This document shows, piece after piece, positions 43,394-53,004 of a stretch of 64,000 nt of DNA; positions within the stretch are counted from its first letter, which is position 1; every line of letters begins with the position of its first letter. This stretch comes from Aequorivita sp. Its GTDB lineage: Bacteria; Bacteroidota; Bacteroidia; Flavobacteriales; Flavobacteriaceae. The position numbers were made by a program, and so were the translations under genes. Below the pieces are notes generated by a model, which was given only the letters and a program-made list of their open reading frames with translations, had not been told where the DNA came from and searched no databases. The stretch spans positions 62,001-126,000 of the forward strand of contig JAGXGE010000026.1 of the NCBI GenBank assembly GCA_024637015.1, given 5' to 3'.

Positions 43394-44584
43394 GTGAAAA
43401 ACATTTTTCAATACATACAGGGCGATAGAGCAATTTGGGGGATAGTGGGCCTTTTGGCGCTGTTTTCCTTTTTGCCAGTTTATAGCGCGAGCAGCAATCT
43501 TGCGTACTTGTACGGCGATGGAAGTACACTGCCGTATCTGTTTAAACATTTTGCACATTTAGTATTGGGTTTTGCCATTTTGTATGGTGTACACAAAATT
43601 CCGTATCACTATTTCAGGGGACTGTCGATTATTGCAATTCCTGTAATTATTTTGCTATTAATAATAACGATGGCCGAAGGCACCACAATTGAAGGGGCCA
43701 ATGCTAGCCGTTGGATTCGTGTTCCTTTTGTAGGTGTCACGTTTCAGACTTCCACTCTGGCGGGTGTGGTTTTGATGACTTATGTTGCGCGCTATTTGTC
43801 ACGAATAAAGGACAAAGCTGTTACTTTCAAAGAAACACTTTTGCCGCTTTGGGTTCCTGTATTTATTGTGCTAGCCTTAATTTTGCCAGCCAATTTTTCT
43901 ACGACTGCTATTTTCTTTTCAATGATTGTGATGTTGGTTTTTATAGGCGGTTATCCTTTAAGATATCTGGGAATTATACTTGGCGCAGGCTTGATTTTTC
44001 TAACACTTTTTGTGCTGGGAGCGAAGGCATTTCCCGGTGTTTTCCCGAACCGTGTAGATACTTGGATCAGTCGTGTTGAAAGTTTCAGTGATAATAAAGA
44101 CACTGAAGCAGATTATCAAATAGAAAAAGCGAAAATAGCAATCGCCTCTGGTGGTGTAACTGGTTTGGGTCCTGGTAAAAGCGTTCAGAAGAACTTTTTG
44201 CCACAGTCTTCCTCAGATTTTATATATGCAATAATCGTTGAGGAATTTGGGCTTTTTGGAGGTTTGTTTTTAATGTTGCTTTATCTGTTTTTGCTTTTCA
44301 GAATTGTGGTAGTCGCACATAAATCAACGTCTATTTTTGGAAAATTACTCGTCATTGGCGTTGGTCTACCCATTGTTTTTCGGGCAATGATAAATATGGC
44401 AGTTGCCGTGGAACTATTTCCGGTAACGGGTCAAAACTTACCATTGATAAGTAGTGGAGGAACCTCCATATGGATGACGTGTTTGGCATTGGGAATGGTT
44501 TTAAGCGTAAGTGCAAAAAGAGAAATAGTTGTAAAAGAAGAGAAGGAAGAAAACCCATTGGATATTTTAAGCGAAGCAATTTGA
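43394..44584 (+). CDS. ftsW: Lipid II polymerase FtsW
   Basis: A 396-aa SEDS-family membrane protein with about ten helices, the septal glycosyltransferase partner of FtsI. Typical features are [20 protein letters not shown] (read in blocks), the extracellular loop with a conserved Asp, [16 protein letters not shown], and [16 protein letters not shown]. The start is GTG at 43394, 26 bases after murD. The basic/acidic tail ([17 protein letters not shown]) ends in a TTGA overlap with murG. Confidence 0.95.
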   Translation: MKNIFQYIQGDRAIWGIVGLLALFSFLPVYSASSNLAYLYGDGSTLPYLFKHFAHLVLGFAILYGVHKIPYHYFRGLSIIAIPVIILLLIITMAEGTTIEGANASRWIRVPFVGVTFQTSTLAGVVLMTYVARYLSRIKDKAVTFKETLLPLWVPVFIVLALILPANFSTTAIFFSMIVMLVFIGGYPLRYLGIILGAGLIFLTLFVLGAKAFPGVFPNRVDTWISRVESFSDNKDTEADYQIEKAKIAIASGGVTGLGPGKSVQKNFLPQSSSDFIYAIIVEEFGLFGGLFLMLLYLFLLFRIVVVAHKSTSIFGKLLVIGVGLPIVFRAMINMAVAVELFPVTGQNLPLISSGGTSIWMTCLALGMVLSVSAKREIVVKEEKEENPLDILSEAI

Positions 44585-45675
44585 AACATAAATTCATCAT
44601 ATCAGGCGGAGGAACCGGAGGTCATATTTACCCGGCGGTTGCTATTGCTAACGAATTAAAAATTCGTTTCCCCGATGCTGAATTTTTGTTTGTGGGTGCA
44701 AAGGATAGAATGGAAATGGAAAAGGTACCACAGGCAGGTTATAAAATTAAAGGTCTTTGGATTTCAGGTTTACAAAGAAGTTTATCACTTCAAAATTTGG
44801 CATTTCCCTTAAAACTCGTTTCTAGTTTGCATAAATCCCAGAAAATCCTAAAGGGTTTCAAGCCTGATGTTGCAATAGGAACTGGCGGCTATGCCAGTGC
44901 TCCGTTACTTCGAATGGCAGCGTTACGAGGAGTTCCTTGTCTAATTCAAGAACAGAACAGCCATGCTGGAATCACAAACAAGTGGCTGAGTGGTAAAGTT
45001 CAAAAAATATGCGTGGCTTACGGAGGGATGGAAAATTTTTTCCCTTCAGAAAAAATAAAACTTACAGGCAATCCCGTACGGCAGGATTTACTGGAGATTT
45101 CTTCAAAAAAGGAAGAGGCAATGGCTTTCTTCAATTTGAAAAAAGATAAAAAAACACTTTTGGTTTTGGGCGGAAGTTTGGGTGCTCGACGCATAAACCA
45201 ATTGATTGAAAAATCACTACCTTTTTTTGAAATGAACACTTTACAAGTCATTTGGCAATGCGGAAAATATTACGAAGAAACTTATAAAAACAAAGGAACC
45301 TATACCGTGCAGGTTCATGCTTTTTTAAACCGAATGGATTTGGCATACGCCGCAAGTGACTTTATAATTTCAAGAGCTGGAGCACTTTCCGTTTCAGAAT
45401 TGTGTTTGGTTGGGAAGCCTGTTATTTTTATTCCGTCACCCAATGTGGCTGAAGACCACCAGACCAAAAACGCAATGGCCATTTCAGAAAAAAATGCAGC
45501 GTTGTTGATTAAAGAAAGTGAACTGGATTCCAAATTTGAAAATGAATTTTCAGCATTGATTTCTTCTGAAGAAAAACAAAAGATGCTTTCGGAAAACATT
45601 AAAAAATTGGCCAAACCAAATGCTACAAAAGATATAGTTGAAGAGATTGAAAAATTATTGAAAACTAAAAATTGA
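44581..45675 (+). CDS. murG: UDP-GlcNAc:lipid I GlcNAc transferase
   Basis: This 364-aa GT28 glycosyltransferase makes lipid II. The N-terminus [20 protein letters not shown] (blocks) carries the glycine-rich loop; later [24 protein letters not shown] and [18 protein letters not shown] are all typical. The start is TTG at 44581, overlapping the ftsW stop TGA (44582-44584). An upstream in-frame ATG at 44470 would add 37 unrelated residues read through ftsW and is rejected. Confidence 0.95.
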   Translation: MKHKFIISGGGTGGHIYPAVAIANELKIRFPDAEFLFVGAKDRMEMEKVPQAGYKIKGLWISGLQRSLSLQNLAFPLKLVSSLHKSQKILKGFKPDVAIGTGGYASAPLLRMAALRGVPCLIQEQNSHAGITNKWLSGKVQKICVAYGGMENFFPSEKIKLTGNPVRQDLLEISSKKEEAMAFFNLKKDKKTLLVLGGSLGARRINQLIEKSLPFFEMNTLQVIWQCGKYYEETYKNKGTYTVQVHAFLNRMDLAYAASDFIISRAGALSVSELCLVGKPVIFIPSPNVAEDHQTKNAMAISEKNAALLIKESELDSKFENEFSALISSEEKQKMLSENIKKLAKPNATKDIVEEIEKLLKTKN

Positions 45676-47027
45676 AAGATTTAAACCAAATACAAACCTT
45701 ATACTTCGTCGGTATCGGCGGCATTGGGATGAGTGCGCTTGCACGGTATTTCAAAATGCATGGCAAAGCTGTGTTTGGGTATGATAAAACTTCAACGGAT
45801 TTAACAGAAGAATTGATTGCTGAAGGAATTCCAGTGACTTTCAGTGATGAAATTTCGGAAATTCAAAAAATGTCACTTTCAAAAGAAAGCGTTTTGGTGG
45901 TTTACACCCCTGCAATTCCTAAGGGTAACAAAATATTGAATCATTTCTTTTCCGAAGAATTTCAAATAGTAAAACGTGCAGAACTTTTAGGTGAAGTTTC
46001 AAAACACACACTTTGTCTCGCCGTCGCTGGAACGCACGGAAAAACAACAACATCTGCTATTTTAGGTCATTTATTGGTAGAATGCAACATGCCGGTAACT
46101 GCTTTTTTGGGTGGAATCGCGGAGAATTACAATTCAAATTTTATATACAAAGGCAGCGAAATAACCGTAGTGGAAGCAGACGAATTTGACCGTTCATTTC
46201 TTAAGTTACGTCCAGATATTGCTTGTATAACCTCTATGGATGCAGACCATTTGGATATTTATGGAGATGCTGCGGAAATAGAAAACGCTTTTAGAGCTTT
46301 TGCGAGGTTGGTTGAAAAAGATGAAAACGTTTTTATTAAAAAGAATCTTCCGTTGGATGGAATGACCGTTGCAGTTGAAGAACAAGCAGATTACGAAGCG
46401 CAGAATGTAAAAATAAAAGACGGGGCATATATTTTCGATTTGAAAACCCCAAATGGAATTTTGGAGAATTTGACTTTCAATCTTCCTGGTCACCATAATC
46501 TTACAAATGCCATTATGGCTTTGGGCATGGCAATTTTAGCAGGCTCCCCAACCGATTGCCTGTCCAAAGCATTGGCATCTTTTAAAGGTGTGAAACGTCG
46601 ATTTTCATATAAAATTAAATCAGAGAATTTGGTTTTGATAGACGATTACGCGCATCATCCCACAGAAATTGACGCATTATTTCAAGCAGTGGATGAAATG
46701 TATCCGAATGATCACAAACAGATTGTTTTTCAGCCGCATCTTTTTAGTAGAACAAGAGATTTTGCAGAAGGTTTTGCCAAAAGTCTTTCACAATTTGACG
46801 AAGTAGTATTGTTAGATATTTACCCTGCGCGAGAAGAACCCATTGAAGGAATTACTTCAGAATGGCTTTTAAATCAAGTAAATGCGCAACATAAAAGATT
46901 GGTGTTTAAATCAGCTTTACCTGAAGTATTATTGAAATCGAAATGCAGGATAAAACTACTGGTAGGTGCCGGAGACATTGGTGCCGAAGTAAATAAACTA
47001 ACCCAAAAATTGAAGAATGAAGCGTAG
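45672..47027 (+). CDS. murC: UDP-MurNAc:L-alanine ligase
   Basis: A 451-aa Mur ligase adding L-Ala, the first stem residue. [14 protein letters not shown] (UDP-binding), [14 protein letters not shown] (ATP loop near residue 118), [12 protein letters not shown] and [13 protein letters not shown] are diagnostic. It again starts with TTG in a TTGA overlap with the upstream stop (45672-45675). It is followed by ftsQ, whose ATG lies 11 bases inside its end. Confidence 0.95.
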   Translation: MKDLNQIQTLYFVGIGGIGMSALARYFKMHGKAVFGYDKTSTDLTEELIAEGIPVTFSDEISEIQKMSLSKESVLVVYTPAIPKGNKILNHFFSEEFQIVKRAELLGEVSKHTLCLAVAGTHGKTTTSAILGHLLVECNMPVTAFLGGIAENYNSNFIYKGSEITVVEADEFDRSFLKLRPDIACITSMDADHLDIYGDAAEIENAFRAFARLVEKDENVFIKKNLPLDGMTVAVEEQADYEAQNVKIKDGAYIFDLKTPNGILENLTFNLPGHHNLTNAIMALGMAILAGSPTDCLSKALASFKGVKRRFSYKIKSENLVLIDDYAHHPTEIDALFQAVDEMYPNDHKQIVFQPHLFSRTRDFAEGFAKSLSQFDEVVLLDIYPAREEPIEGITSEWLLNQVNAQHKRLVFKSALPEVLLKSKCRIKLLVGAGDIGAEVNKLTQKLKNEA

Positions 47028-47733
47028 TATGGAAATCATGAAATTTATTTTCTTGCTTGGGTTGATGGCATTCCTTTTCAGCTTTACCAAAAAGCGAAAC
47101 GATGCCCGGAAAATCACAAAACTGGACGTTGAATTTATAGATGAAAACAGCCCATTTATTACCTACAAGTCAGTTAATAAATTGTTGATACAAAATCAAG
47201 AGAAGGTTACGAGCATAGGTAAAGAAACTTTAGTTTTGAAGAAGATGGAGCAGAGACTACGGGAAAACCCTATGGTTCGTGATGCTCAGGTCTATGTATC
47301 GGTTGACGGTACTTTGGGGGCAAAAATTGAACAGCGCAAACCTATTGGCAGGGTGTCTGCTTCTCCGGATTATTATTTAGATGCAGACGGGAAAAAGATG
47401 CCTTTGTCCGATGTTTATTCTGCGAGAGTGCCGATAATTACGGGAACTTCAAAAAATAATTTCAACGAAGTTACCTTATTGATGCTTAAAATTGAGAAAG
47501 ATGAATTTATGAGGAGCAGCGTGGTAGGTATAAACCGAAAACCAGATGGAGACATTGAGTTGGAGCTTCGAAAAGTGAATTTTAAAGTACTTTTTGGAAA
47601 ACCGGAAAACATTGAGAAAAAGTTTCAAAACTTTAAAGCGTTTTATAAAAAAACAAAACAAGACAGTACGCTATATGGGTACAATATGGTAAATCTGAAA
47701 TTTGACAGTCAGGTAATCGCCACAAAAAAGTAA
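47017..47733 (+). CDS. ftsQ: Cell division protein FtsQ
   Basis: This 238-aa bitopic divisome protein has a short cytoplasmic tail, one membrane helix (about residues 5-22), then a POTRA-like region and a beta domain typical of FtsQ/DivIB (MVRDAQVYVSVDGTLGAKIEQRKP in blocks, SPDYYLDADGKKMPL). Sequence conservation is low in this family, but position between murC and ftsA is decisive. In-frame ATGs at 47029 and 47038 are alternative starts. Confidence 0.9.
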   Translation: MKRSMEIMKFIFLLGLMAFLFSFTKKRNDARKITKLDVEFIDENSPFITYKSVNKLLIQNQEKVTSIGKETLVLKKMEQRLRENPMVRDAQVYVSVDGTLGAKIEQRKPIGRVSASPDYYLDADGKKMPLSDVYSARVPIITGTSKNNFNEVTLLMLKIEKDEFMRSSVVGINRKPDGDIELELRKVNFKVLFGKPENIEKKFQNFKAFYKKTKQDSTLYGYNMVNLKFDSQVIATKK

Positions 47734-47737
47734 GGCC

Positions 47738-49096
47738 ATGGAAAACGAAAATATTGCTGTAGGATTGGATATTGGAACTACCAAGATAGTTGCGATGATT
47801 GGTAGAAAAAACGATTATGGCAAAATGGAAGTATTGGGAATCGGAAAAGCGAAAAGCCTTGGGGTACACCGTGGCGTTGTGAATAATATTACCCAAACCA
47901 TTCAGTCCATTCAGCAGGCGGTTCAGGATGCTGAAACTTCTTCAGGGATGAAGATAAAGGAAGTGGTTGTTGGTATTGCAGGTCAGCACATACGAAGTTT
48001 ACAGCACAGCGATTACATTACGCGTCCTAATGGTGAAGATGTTATTAGTGAAGCAGATATTGACAGGCTTTGCAATCAAGTCCACAAGTTGGTAATGCTT
48101 CCTGGTGAAGAAATATTGCATGTATTGCCACAGGATTTTAAAGTTGACGGACAAGCTGAAATAAAGGAGCCTATCGGAATGTACGGCGCGCGTTTGGAAG
48201 CTAATTTCCACGTGGTTGTTGGGCAGGTTTCTTCTATCAGAAATGTGGGAAGATGTATCAAAAGTGCAGGTTTGGAACTTTCAGCAATTACTTTGGAGCC
48301 TTTGGCTTCGGCAAAAGCAGTTTTGAGCCAAGAGGAAAAAGAAGCAGGAGTTGCTTTAATTGACATAGGAGGGGGAACGACGGATTTGGCTATTTTCAAA
48401 GATGGAATCATACGTCACACTGCTGTAATTCCCTTCGGCGGAAATGTGATTACCGAAGACATAAAAGAAGGTTGCTCGATCATTGAAAAGCAGGCAGAAC
48501 TTTTAAAGATAAAATTCGGCTCAGCTTGGCCAGGTGAAAACAAAGACAACGAAATAGTTTCTATTCCCGGGCTTCGCGGAAGGGAACCGAAAGAAATAAG
48601 TTTAAAAAATCTTTCAAAAATAATCCACGCACGTGTAATTGAGATTATCGAGCAGGTTTATATGGAAATCAAAAATTACGGACACGAGGATCAAAAAAAG
48701 AAGCTTATTGCAGGAATAGTACTTACTGGAGGTGGAGCGCAGCTTCAACATATAAAACAACTAGTTGAATACATCACTGGAATGGACACCCGTATCGGTT
48801 ATCCGAACGAGCATTTGGCTGGTGATAGCGATTCAGAAACAACCAGCCCAATGTATGCAACCGCAGTTGGTCTTGTACTGAACAGTTTGGAAAGCAAAGA
48901 AAAATCTTCATTAATGAAACGTTTTTCGGACGAAGAAACTGCACAAGAGAAAGAGGAGACAGCTGACGCAACAGAAGCTGATCAAGACATTGAAAAAAAG
49001 AGAGAAAAATCCAAGGAAAAAGAACAAAAGACATCGAAAAAATTTTTTGATAAATGGGCGGAAAAATTCAAAGAGTTTCTGGATAACGCCGAGTAA
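47738..49096 (+). CDS. ftsA: Cell division protein FtsA
   Basis: A 452-aa actin-like ATPase that anchors FtsZ to the membrane. Motifs include VGLDIGTTKIVAMIG (phosphate 1), the 1C domain, ALIDIGGGTTDLAIF (phosphate 2) and GIVLTGGGAQLQHI (adenosine). After about residue 390 it has a charged Glu/Lys-rich linker and ends in a short amphipathic helix (FFDKWAEKFKEFLDNAE), the membrane-targeting sequence. It lies four bases after ftsQ and 41 before ftsZ. Confidence 0.96.
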   Translation: MENENIAVGLDIGTTKIVAMIGRKNDYGKMEVLGIGKAKSLGVHRGVVNNITQTIQSIQQAVQDAETSSGMKIKEVVVGIAGQHIRSLQHSDYITRPNGEDVISEADIDRLCNQVHKLVMLPGEEILHVLPQDFKVDGQAEIKEPIGMYGARLEANFHVVVGQVSSIRNVGRCIKSAGLELSAITLEPLASAKAVLSQEEKEAGVALIDIGGGTTDLAIFKDGIIRHTAVIPFGGNVITEDIKEGCSIIEKQAELLKIKFGSAWPGENKDNEIVSIPGLRGREPKEISLKNLSKIIHARVIEIIEQVYMEIKNYGHEDQKKKLIAGIVLTGGGAQLQHIKQLVEYITGMDTRIGYPNEHLAGDSDSETTSPMYATAVGLVLNSLESKEKSSLMKRFSDEETAQEKEETADATEADQDIEKKREKSKEKEQKTSKKFFDKWAEKFKEFLDNAE

Positions 49097-49137
49097 TAAA
49101 AAATTGAAAAAAGAAAAGGACCACAAATAGAAAAAAT

Positions 49138-51102
49138 ATGAGCAGCAAAACAGAATTTGACAACATTTCATTCGATCTGCCGAAAAACCAATCCAACGTA
49201 ATCAAGGTTATTGGTGTAGGAGGTGGAGGAAGTAACGCCATAAACCATATGTTCAGTCAGGGCATAAAGGGAGTTGACTTTGTAATATGTAATACAGATT
49301 CACAAGCATTGGAGAATAGCCCGGTGCCAATCAAAATTCAGTTAGGCGTGTCACTAACGGAAGGTTTGGGTGCAGGTGCAAACCCTAAGGTTGGCGAGCA
49401 GTCTGCTGTGGAAAGTATGGAAGAGATTCGCAGCATGCTTACCACAAATACCAAAATGATTTTCATTACTGCCGGAATGGGCGGTGGTACAGGTACTGGT
49501 GCAGCACCAATCATTGCGAAAATGGCGAAGGATATGGACATTCTTACTGTGGGGATTGTAACTATTCCATTCCAGTTTGAAGGAAAGACTAGAAATGACC
49601 AAGCCCATATTGGTGTTGAAAAACTGCGTCAAAATGTGGATTCTTTGGTGATAATCAATAACAATAAATTACGTGAAGTATATGGAAATCTAGGCTTTAA
49701 GGCAGGTTTCTCAAAAGCTGACGAAGTTTTGGCCACCGCTGCTCGTGGTATTGCCGAAGTAATAACACATCACTATACTCAAAACATTGACCTTCGTGAT
49801 GCCAAAACCGTACTTGCTAATAGTGGTACCGCCATTATGGGAAGCGCTACGGCCTCTGGAGCCAATAGAGCAAAAGAAGCCATTGGAAGAGCCTTGGATT
49901 CACCATTGCTGAACGACAATAAAATTAAAGGCGCCAAAAACGTCTTACTACTTATCGTTTCTGGAACAGATGAAATCACCATTGATGAAATTGGTGAAAT
50001 CAGTGATCACATCCAGGACGAAGCTGGCCACAGCGCAAACATCATTATGGGTGTGGGTGAAGAGGAAAGTCTTGAGGGCTCTATTTCAATTACCGTTATT
50101 GCAACGGGGTTTAACGTTGAGCAACAAAACGAAATAGTAAATACAGAAACAAAAAAAATAATCCACACTTTAGAAGATGAACAAAAGGCGGAGCAAAACC
50201 TTACGCCAAAAGCTACAGTTACGTCAGTGCGTTTGCCTGAGAAGCCTTTGAATGTAGTGCCTGAGGCCAAACCCCACATTGTGAAGCACACCCTTTTTGA
50301 TGACTCGGAAATTGAGGAAAAATCTCCCTTTGATGGTTATATCAAAACTTCGGAATTGCTAAAAAACTTAAATGTTTCTTACGAAGAGGTTGAAGTTGAA
50401 AACATTCAGGAATTCACCCAAGTGGAAATCAATAAAATAAATGTAAACGAATTTGTGATCCTTGAGGCGCCAAAAAAGCAGGAAGAAGAAAAGAAGCGTG
50501 TTTCAGAAGATGATTCAGAAGAACAGATACTGATGTTTGATCTTCCAATAAATTCTTCTAAAAAATCGTCAGAAAGCGAAAAAAAGGAAGACACAGTCTT
50601 CTTTAACCTTGAAGAAATTGAAGTTCAAGATCACGTTGAAATTATACCTATAACAGAAGTTTCCGGTGAGGGAATTAAACGTTATAGCTTGGACGATTAC
50701 CAAGAAGTTGAAAACCGTTTGAACAATGCAAAGCCTTCAAAAGTAGTTGCTGAAGAAATGGAAGATGAAGAAATTGTTTTTGAAAAAAGAACCGTTTCAG
50801 AGCCAAATACAAACGATGAAGAAGTTCAAAGCCAGGGAGACCCACTGAACTCTCCAATCTCAAAAATTTTGAGTGATCGTACCGAAGAGCGCAAAAGAAA
50901 AATGAAGGAGTTCAATTATAAATTTAAGAATAGTCCTTCGCGTATCGATGAGATTGAAAAGCAGCCTGCATACAAACGTATGGGCATCGATCTGAACGAG
51001 GCCAAAAATGAAACCAATATTTCGAGAACTTCCGTGAATACGGATGACGATGAGATTGAGTTGCGTAAAAACAATTCATTTCTACATGATAATGTAGACT
51101 AA
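49138..51102 (+). CDS. ftsZ: Cell division protein FtsZ with long acidic C-terminal region
   Basis: This 654-aa tubulin homologue forms the division ring. The GTPase domain (about 1-325) has GVGGGGSNAINHM and the tubulin signature GGGTGTGAAPIIA near residue 116. After it comes an acidic linker of about 250 residues rich in Glu, Val and Lys, much longer than the about 50 residues in E. coli but usual for flavobacteria. The C-terminal end has a conserved segment (PAYKRMGIDLNEAK) and NNSFLHDNVD. It is the last gene of the cluster and is followed by a terminator. Confidence 0.96.
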   Translation: MSSKTEFDNISFDLPKNQSNVIKVIGVGGGGSNAINHMFSQGIKGVDFVICNTDSQALENSPVPIKIQLGVSLTEGLGAGANPKVGEQSAVESMEEIRSMLTTNTKMIFITAGMGGGTGTGAAPIIAKMAKDMDILTVGIVTIPFQFEGKTRNDQAHIGVEKLRQNVDSLVIINNNKLREVYGNLGFKAGFSKADEVLATAARGIAEVITHHYTQNIDLRDAKTVLANSGTAIMGSATASGANRAKEAIGRALDSPLLNDNKIKGAKNVLLLIVSGTDEITIDEIGEISDHIQDEAGHSANIIMGVGEEESLEGSISITVIATGFNVEQQNEIVNTETKKIIHTLEDEQKAEQNLTPKATVTSVRLPEKPLNVVPEAKPHIVKHTLFDDSEIEEKSPFDGYIKTSELLKNLNVSYEEVEVENIQEFTQVEINKINVNEFVILEAPKKQEEEKKRVSEDDSEEQILMFDLPINSSKKSSESEKKEDTVFFNLEEIEVQDHVEIIPITEVSGEGIKRYSLDDYQEVENRLNNAKPSKVVAEEMEDEEIVFEKRTVSEPNTNDEEVQSQGDPLNSPISKILSDRTEERKRKMKEFNYKFKNSPSRIDEIEKQPAYKRMGIDLNEAKNETNISRTSVNTDDDEIELRKNNSFLHDNVD

Positions 51103-51127
51103 GTGATACCTTTTCACTTAAAGCAGG

Positions 51128-51162
51128 GCCCGAATTTCAGTTTTGATTTCGGGCTTTTTTTT
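51128..51162 (+). terminator. Terminator of the dcw cluster after ftsZ
   Basis: GCCCGAA (51128-51134) pairs with TTCGGGC (51148-51154), followed by eight T residues. Confidence 0.85.
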
Positions 51163-51255
51163 GAGGGAATATTTTTGATTCCAATAATCTAAATTTTACT
51201 GTTTCGAGTTTCCGCATTATTAAGTATCTTCGCACTCTATAAAAAACACACAGAA

Positions 51256-51705
51256 ATGAGCTTACAGGAAAAGGTAATGGAGGCGATGAAAACCGCGATG
51301 AAAGCAAAAGACACACAATCTTTAGAGGCGTTGCGTTCGGTAAAATCTGCACTGCTTTTGGCACAGACAGAAACTGGCTCTAAGGCAGAATTGACCGAAG
51401 ATGAAGAAATAAAATTACTTCAAAAACAGGTTAAGCAAAGAAAGGACAGTGCTGCTATTTATGAACAGCAAAACCGCCTAGACCTTGCTGAACCAGAATT
51501 GATTCAAGCAAAAGTAATAGAACAGTTTTTGCCACAACAGTTAAGCAAAGAAGAAGTAAGTAAAATTGTAAATGAAATAATTGCCGAAACCGGAGCGTCA
51601 TCAATGGCAGATATGGGAAAGGTAATGGGGTTGGCTAGCGCAAAGCTTGCGGGAAAAGCTGATGGTAAAACCATTTCAACAGTAGTAAAATCTAGATTGT
51701 CTTAA
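51256..51705 (+). CDS. GatB/YqeY domain protein
   Basis: A 149-aa protein of the YqeY family, related to the tail domain of GatB that contacts tRNA in the amidotransferase. Typical features are the all-helical N-terminal part (MKTAMKAKDTQSLEALRSVK in blocks), VIEQFLPQQLS, and the C-terminal MGKVMGLASAKLAGKADG. The stand-alone form is widespread and its exact job is unknown; a link to aminoacyl-tRNA metabolism is presumed. The tRNA-Arg gene starts 12 bases after its stop, probably on the same transcript. Confidence 0.9.
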   Translation: MSLQEKVMEAMKTAMKAKDTQSLEALRSVKSALLLAQTETGSKAELTEDEEIKLLQKQVKQRKDSAAIYEQQNRLDLAEPELIQAKVIEQFLPQQLSKEEVSKIVNEIIAETGASSMADMGKVMGLASAKLAGKADGKTISTVVKSRLS

Positions 51706-51717
51706 AATAGTTTTAAT

Positions 51718-51791
51718 GGCCGCGTGGCGCAACTGAATAGCGCATCAGATTTCGGCTCTGAGGGTTGGGGGTTTGAATCCCTTCGCGGTCA
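51718..51791 (+). tRNA. tRNA-Arg(UCG)
   Basis: A 74-base cloverleaf. The acceptor GGCCGCG pairs with CGCGGTC (one G-T), with discriminator A. The D stem is GCGC/GCGC and the anticodon stem TCAGA/TCTGA, with loop TTTCGGC giving anticodon TCG (51752-51754) for CGA-type arginine codons. The T arm has loop TTTGAAT. CCA is not encoded. The T stem contains two G-T pairs, slightly weak but acceptable. Confidence 0.92.
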
Positions 51792-51800
51792 CGAATAAAC

Positions 51801-51854
51801 GAAAAGGATGAAAAAACTTTCTTGAGCTTGCTCAGAACTTTTTTCATCCTTTTC
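51801..51854 (+). terminator. Long hairpin terminator downstream of tRNA-Arg
   Basis: GAAAAGGATGAAAAAA (51801-51816) pairs with TTTTTTCATCCTTTTC (51839-51854), continued inward by TTCTTGAGC against GCTCAGAA with one bulged base. The total stem is about 24 bp, longer than a typical terminator. Confidence 0.7.
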
Positions 51855-52056
51855 ATTTTCAAAGCGGAGCTTTGAGGGATGCGCGAAGCGAACCCGCTTT
51901 TATGTATTTAAATATTTTTTTGAATTACCTTTTAGAAGACAAAAGATAAACTCAATAGCCATTAAAAATGTGTTAATTAGCAGAACATTAATAGCTATAG
52001 TGGCTATCAATATTTAACTTTATTGTTTAAATAAATTTAATTTAAAAATCAAAGTT

Positions 52057-52422
52057 ATGTTTACCATTGTTAATGAACTTCCCGAAGATATTTTAGGAAT
52101 CGTTATATCGGGGAAAACCACTAAAGAAGATTACGATCAACTCAATCCACTACTAGAGAAACATAAAATAATTCACGGAACTATTAAGTTTTTTGTTGAA
52201 ATAGACGAGTTGAATTATACAGCAAAAGCTATGTGGGAAGATTTTAAAGTAGGCCTCCACTATTGGCGAGATATTAAAACTGTCGCCATAGTTACAGACA
52301 AAGAATGGTTGGAAAAATCCATTGAGGCTTTTGGTTCAATTATTCCAGGAATGAAAACGAAGGGTTTTGAATTTGACGAACGCCAAGAAGCCTTAGAATG
52401 GTTAAAAAAGCAAAAAGCTTAA
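52057..52422 (+). CDS. STAS/SpoIIAA-like domain protein
   Basis: This 121-aa cytoplasmic protein matches the SpoIIAA-like family (DUF3478-type) with a STAS-like alpha/beta fold: GIVISGKTTKEDYDQLNPLL (blocks), IKFFVEIDEL, MWEDFKVGLHYW, TVAIVTDKEWLEKSIEAFGS (blocks). Members are found in many bacteria and bind lipids or act as small regulators in some cases; no function is assigned here. The gene stands alone with an about 265-base upstream gap after the tRNA, containing a 7-bp inverted pair at 51955-51961 and 52001-52007. Confidence 0.8.
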   Translation: MFTIVNELPEDILGIVISGKTTKEDYDQLNPLLEKHKIIHGTIKFFVEIDELNYTAKAMWEDFKVGLHYWRDIKTVAIVTDKEWLEKSIEAFGSIIPGMKTKGFEFDERQEALEWLKKQKA

Positions 52423-52432
52423 TCGATTTTTC

Positions 52433-52873
52433 TTAAACGCCAAATTGTTTTAAATGATGATCCAGATGTTTGTACTGCATCTGACCCCATTGTTGTGGTG
52501 TAAATTTTCCAAAAAGTGGGTGTGGGTCCCATTGTGTCTTGTTTTTCTTTGTGTGAAATTCGTCCACTAACTTTTCAAGTTCAGCTTGTTCGGTTTCAAA
52601 ATTCTTGTTTTCCGAAATTTTGAAAGACTTTGCAGTAGGCAAATTCTGCCGCCAAGGTTTGTCGTTATAAAGCGATTTTTTGAAAAGAAACGCTAAAGGG
52701 AAAAACTGCTTTTTCACATTTCCTTTTCCAAGCGAAATATTTAAGGGGAGCTGACAATGATGAAGCATCTGGGACACATCCATCTTTCCCCATTTTCGTT
52801 GGCTTTCTGAAGTCAGTGTATTTAGTCTGTCCTTTATTTCTGTCAAAGATTCAGCCTCAAAAAGTGATTTCAT
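52433..52873 (-). CDS. DUF1569 (DinB-like) family protein
   Basis: A 146-aa protein of the DinB/YfiT-like four-helix group. The family pattern is MDVSQMLHHCQLPLNISLGK (blocks) with the first His pair, and HPLFGKFTPQQWGQMQYKHLDHHLKQF (blocks) carrying the later histidines, a likely metal site. No function is established. The ATG at 52873 fits the family; a TTG at 52900 would add nine residues. It converges on the STAS-like gene with a 10-base gap. Confidence 0.85.
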   Translation of the reverse strand: MKSLFEAESLTEIKDRLNTLTSESQRKWGKMDVSQMLHHCQLPLNISLGKGNVKKQFFPLAFLFKKSLYNDKPWRQNLPTAKSFKISENKNFETEQAELEKLVDEFHTKKNKTQWDPHPLFGKFTPQQWGQMQYKHLDHHLKQFGV

Positions 52874-53004
52874 TTTTAAAGATTTAAGTTTAAGAAACAA
52901 ACTTATTGATTAAAATTTGAAAATCAACAAGCTGTAAAATTGTTTTTAAAAAAATTATGCGGTTTCGGCATTCCTCGTTACCTTTATAAAAAAGCCATTA
53001 AATA

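Noticed and set aside
44470-44580. N-terminal extension of murG from an upstream ATG
   Set aside because: The 37 added residues are read through ftsW in another frame and precede the canonical MurG start; TTG at 44581 fits the overlap pattern.
51955-52007. Operator upstream of the STAS-like gene
   Set aside because: ATAGCCA/TGGCTAT is only 7 bp with a 39-base gap in AT-rich DNA, within what chance would give.
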